From NCBI RefSeq assembly GCF_031755915.1, contig NC_083379.1:43346001-43410000 (forward strand): DNA of 64,000 nt. The letters are read 5' to 3'. Within the stretch, counting starts at the first letter, position 1; the number at the start of each line of letters is the position of its first letter. This DNA comes from Ziziphus jujuba. Lineage: Eukaryota; Streptophyta; Magnoliopsida; Rosales; Rhamnaceae. The translations under genes and the position numbers were made by a program. Positions 60,116 through 64,000 of the stretch are shown one piece after another. The notes beneath the pieces are model-generated. The model searched no databases. It saw only the letters and a program-made list of their open reading frames with translations, and was not told where the DNA came from.

Positions 60116-60947
60116 TTCACGTGATTATACAATCTTCTTAACAGAAAAGTCAACATAAAAGTTTGGCAAAATTTAAAGAGTAGAAGTGTACTGAAAAAAA
60201 CAGATAATATTCTAATTTAACTAATTTGAGAGGCTCATAATAATCAGGCTCATGTACTTGTTTTTATCTTTTTGGTCGAATGGTTTCATTAAAACTGATA
60301 ATTGCTATAATTCAACAATTCATAACGTGTCAAACTCTTCATATTTTGATATTTAGTCACATCTTGGTTAAATATGTACATACGGGACCATCAAAATCGC
60401 ACACATGGGTCTCTATTGGTACGCCATGCCTGGGATGTAGACCCTCACCCTCCTTACAGATGGACCCCACCAATAGATTCCTCCAATCAAAATATATGGC
60501 CAAGATGTAGCCCCACCTATGAAGCAGATTTTTTTTTCCTAGCCGTCTAATATGCATACAAAACGTAGAAGAAACAATATAATAAAAAAACACACGGGGA
60601 ATAATACAATTCAGCACGTGGGGTGTGTGTTCATTTTAGGACAGAACACAGAAGACGAAGAAGTAGTAATAGCCTCCATGGTCGGTACAGTTGCTTGAGT
60701 TTCCTTATTTATGACGTGAGTTCTACCTTCGCTGCTTTTTTCTATTTCTATTTCTTCTTTTTTTTTTCCCTTTCTTTTTTTTTTCTTTTTGTTTTTTCTA
60801 AATTTTACATCAATCTCCTCACTTTTTCTGTTTTGGTAATAATTATTCTCCTTACTTCGTTTTGACCATCCAAACCAAAATTTTCCATTTAATACCTATT
60901 TTTTCCCCCCTCTGTTAGATCAGTTCCCCCTCTGTTTGATCAGTACA
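60116..60947. other. Upstream region of the ILR1-like gene
   Basis: No coding sequence. A TTTC/poly-T tract lies at 60740-60800, and AGATCAGTTCCCCCTCTGTT-type short repeats lie just before the ATG (60910-60940), in the likely 5' leader. Confidence 0.4.
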
Positions 60948-63905
60948 ATGGGTTTTCTGAAATGGGTATTTTTGATTTTAGTCCTCTGTGTGTTTGGTCC
61001 CGTAACCGTCCTTTCAGATTCAACTGTCATCACAGATGGGCTCTCGAAAACCCCTTCTGAGTTCCTCGAGTTTGCAAAGAAACAAGAGGTGTTTGATTGG
61101 ATGGTGGAAATCAGGAGGAAAATACATGAAAATCCTGAACTGGGTTATGAGGAATTTGAGACCAGTAAGCTGATAAGAACAGAATTAGAGAAACTGGGTA
61201 TCCCCTATAAGTACCCGGTAGCAATTACCGGTGTCATTGGCTTTATTGGTACCGGAAAACCGCCATTTGTTGGGATAAGAGCTGATATGGATGCTCTAGC
61301 TATGCAGGTTTTGTTAGAAATTTTGTTATTGATGTATTTTTTTTTTTTTTTGTTTTTCCTTTTTCAAATTTTTGGCTAATATAAGAAAGATTAGCTATCT
61401 CAGTAAATTGATCTGTTTGATTGATGAATGTTGAATTTACAGGAATTGGTGGAGTGGGAGCATAAGAGTAAAATCCCAGGAAAGATGCATGCTTGTGGAC
61501 ATGACTCACATGTCGCAATGCTTCTTGGTGCTGCCAAGATCCTGAAAGAGCATGAGAAAGAGCTACAAGTTCGTTTCTTTATACTCGCCTTTTTGATATT
61601 TTGACTAGTTTCTTTGTCTGTATTCTTCTGTTTTTATTTCCTGTTTTGCTTTTTTCCTTTTTTTTTTTTTTTTTCCTAATTTAAATTAATCACGGAAAAG
61701 GAAAAAAAGAAAGAAAATGAAGAAAATCAAGTTTCTTTTTGATTTTTTAGATGATGCGCATACTCATACATGGTTTAAGTGAATTGGACAACTATTTTTT
61801 TCCCACCTATATCTTGGCTTGAGCATCTATCTCGATCTTGGTGATGGTAGTTATACTAGTCCACTTATTATGCCATTCACATCATATCCATTTTTTTTTT
61901 TTGGTTATTTCAAAATTGTAGTGGAGTGTTAGCTAGAGTATAATGCTTTAATTTTGACTCGGCAGATTTTACATTTGATGTTTTCTGTTTTTTGATAGTA
62001 CATGAGTGAACCAAACATGTAAAAAGTTAACTTTTTCTTTTCTTTGTTCTTTCGGTGGATATTCACTTAAAAAGTAGCCTTTTCATTTTCAAGTACTAAA
62101 TGGATATAGAAACTTGAGGTTTTCCTGGAATTTAATTGTCCTTTCAATGGATTAATATATGTCATAATATATCCATTGACAACAGAGAAATATTTAGGGT
62201 GTAATTGAGGAAAAACTAAATCATCTTGGTTCGGTACCTTGTAGAAAATGGTTGAGAAGTTCTAGATTCAGTTATCTAATGATTGAAACTCAGTTATCAT
62301 GTATAGAATGTATATATAGATGCATATATCTTATACATGTAAATATATATTATGTAATCTTAGGTAGTTGATCTTCTATTTAATTCTGTATATTCAACTG
62401 TATGGGTGCCCGATGATGTACAAATTAAAAATTTTTTGTTTCGAATTTCAATAGGGAACTGTCGTTCTTGTATTTCAACCAGCTGAGGAAGGAGGTGGAG
62501 GGGCTAAGAAAATTTTGGAAACTGGTGTATTAGATAATGTAAATGCAATATTTGGGTTGCATGTTGCACACAACTTACCATTAGGGGAAGTGGCATCCAG
62601 ACCAGGTCCATCGTTGGCTGGTAGTGGTTTTTTTGAAGCAGTAATAAGCGGCAAAGGGGGTCATGCAGCAATTCCTCAGCACTCAATTGACCCAATACTG
62701 GCGGCTTCAAATGTGATTGTTAGCTTACAACATCTTGTTTCCCGTGAAGCTGATCCACTGGACGCACAGGTACATTTTCACATTCCTTCTCTCCAAATAA
62801 TTGTTTGTATCATTAAAATTTGCGATGCATATACATGACCTGAATTATTTATTCCATATATATATATATATATATATAGGGAATTCGTTATTTCTTGGCT
62901 TTTGTATGTAAAAGTTGTGTTCAGCCATCCCTGTTGTTGACTGATGCAGTTACATGATAAATATTGAAGAATGTTCCTTTACTTCTTTATTTGATGAATA
63001 ATGAGCTCTCAATTTAGTTCTCTACCTTAGGTTTATGCCTTTATGGTGAAGTTACTATTTTACTGTTTGTTTTGTGGCATGGTGCACTAGACTGAGGGCA
63101 TTGTAGAGACTTTGAAATCCAACCCCCTACGTTCCCAGCTTATTCACAAAAGAAATAGTAAAGCATAACGATAGATTTAGTGATAAGAAGGCAAGTAACA
63201 TCATCTGTTGCATACTTCTCAAGGTGACTGTGTAATTGTTACAATGGTGAAACATATGTTCCACAACTGAATCTAGCAACGGGGGAATTTTTATATTTCT
63301 TGGAAAAATTGATTGTTTAAACCAAGAAATTGTCCCATCTTTTGCTATTGATGAGGAGGAAATAAGATTTAAAAAAAAAAAAAAAAAAAAGGAAATTCAT
63401 ACATGAGAAACTACGAATGGGAGTGTTGAGGAACTCTATTTTTTAAACATATTGAAGCACCATATGATTATGCATTTTAATAGTTTGTTTTAATAGTTTA
63501 ACAAACTATTCCTTGCTTGGTAAGACAATCACTGACATATGAGTTTGAGATGTAACAAACACTAATTGAAGACGTTTCCTTCAAATCTTCTGAATCCTGA
63601 TTATGCCATTAACTTAATGTGTTCCTGTGGCTTCATGCTTTACAAAAGCCATGAGACTTTGTTGTTTTCTTTAGCACAATGTATGAAAATATTGCATTTT
63701 TTGGTATTTGTGAAACGTAACCTCATTTAGTTTGCATGTAATGTTGAGGATACTAAACGCAGAGCAAAATCTGTAGGTAGTGACAGTAGCTAAATTCCAA
63801 GGAGGTGGTGCGTTCAACGTCATTCCAGATTCTGTTACAATTGGTGGCACTTTCCGTGCCTTTTCAAAGGAGAGCTTATCACAGCTAAAGCAACGTATTG
63901 AGGAG
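60948..63905 (+). CDS. IAA-amino acid hydrolase, ILR1-like (M20 family), 3' end outside window
   Basis: Four exons are inside the window, 60948-61307, 61443-61568, 62455-62769 and 63777-63905, all phase 0, giving 310 residues so far. The N-terminus is a signal peptide ([20 protein letters not shown]), then [20 protein letters not shown]. Metal ligands of the M20D family are present: HACGHDSH (136-143) with the conserved Cys138, PAEEGGGG (Glu173 and Glu174), GLHVAHN (His198) and the GKGGHAA dimerisation-domain motif. The family releases auxin from amino-acid conjugates in the ER. The last quarter, including the final metal-binding His and any ER-retention signal, lies beyond the window. I cannot assign which ILR1/ILL subgroup it belongs to. 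Confidence 0.93.
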
Positions 63906-64000
63906 GTAAGACAGTTAAATAATGTATCAGAATGTTTACAGTTTTAAAAACTTTCTGAACTATTTGTTCTTTTTTTTTTTTTTTTTTTTTTGGGTCCTTT
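63906..64000. other. Start of the next ILR1-like intron
   Basis: Begins GTAAGA after exon 4. Contains a poly-T run to the window end. Confidence 0.7.

Noticed and set aside
1..64000. tRNA and rRNA genes
   Set aside because: No stretch with convincing A/B boxes and cloverleaf, and no rRNA motif, was seen by eye; a tRNAscan run would settle this.

Overview
This window is nuclear DNA from a flowering plant, almost certainly a eudicot. It is AT-rich, its genes are split by many GT-AG introns, and the proteins I recognise are plant families: a PWWP protein of the At1g51745 type, a plant anoctamin, a jacalin lectin, an ILR1-like auxin-conjugate hydrolase and a plastid ribosomal protein copy. It also holds Mutator-like transposons (MULEs) carrying Ulp1-like protease genes. 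I cannot name the species from the sequence. Exon boundaries were worked out by hand from splice sites, reading frame and remembered family conservation. No database search was run. Layout 1-25 kb: a PWWP-domain gene (+, 1373-7368) whose second intron holds three copies of a 394-bp tandem repeat; RPL28 (+, 8786-10290); a RAB1/RABD-type small GTPase (-, 10912-13470) with one apparent GC-AG intron; a small plant protein of unknown function (+, 14687-14923); an anoctamin/TMEM16-like membrane protein in 16 coding exons (-, 15395-19289); an intact DUF866/CZIB zinc-binding protein (-, 20279-21108); and an intact F-box protein (-, 22196-24017). 25-46.5 kb is a transposon-rich block inside a duplicated F-box/CZIB region. 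Element 1 (25278-37156) is an 11.9-kb MULE with long terminal inverted repeats. It carries a MURA-type transposase on the minus strand and a DUF1985-Ulp1 (C48) protease gene on the plus strand, both broken by nonsense codons, plus two captured exons of a PICKLE/CHD3 chromatin remodeller. Element 2 (40964-46493) is an internally deleted relative. It contains a near-complete captured PSRP3 (plastid ribosomal protein) gene copy with its intron and an antisense IST1-like C-terminal fragment joined directly to a truncated Ulp1 gene. Between the two lies an inverted, decayed copy of the CZIB region that includes anoctamin exon 2. 46.5-54 kb: a second intact F-box gene (-, 46918-48761), a CZIB pseudogene and a broken third F-box copy. 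Together with the first cluster this is a rearranged tandem array of (CZIB + F-box) units. 54-64 kb: ESCRT-III CHMP1 (-, single exon), a jacalin-related lectin (-) whose ATG appears to be the last three bases of its first exon, and the first 310 codons of an ILR1-like M20 metallopeptidase (+) that runs off the window. The genes do not form one pathway. The window is ordinary housekeeping plant genes around a young, unstable duplication and transposon hotspot.
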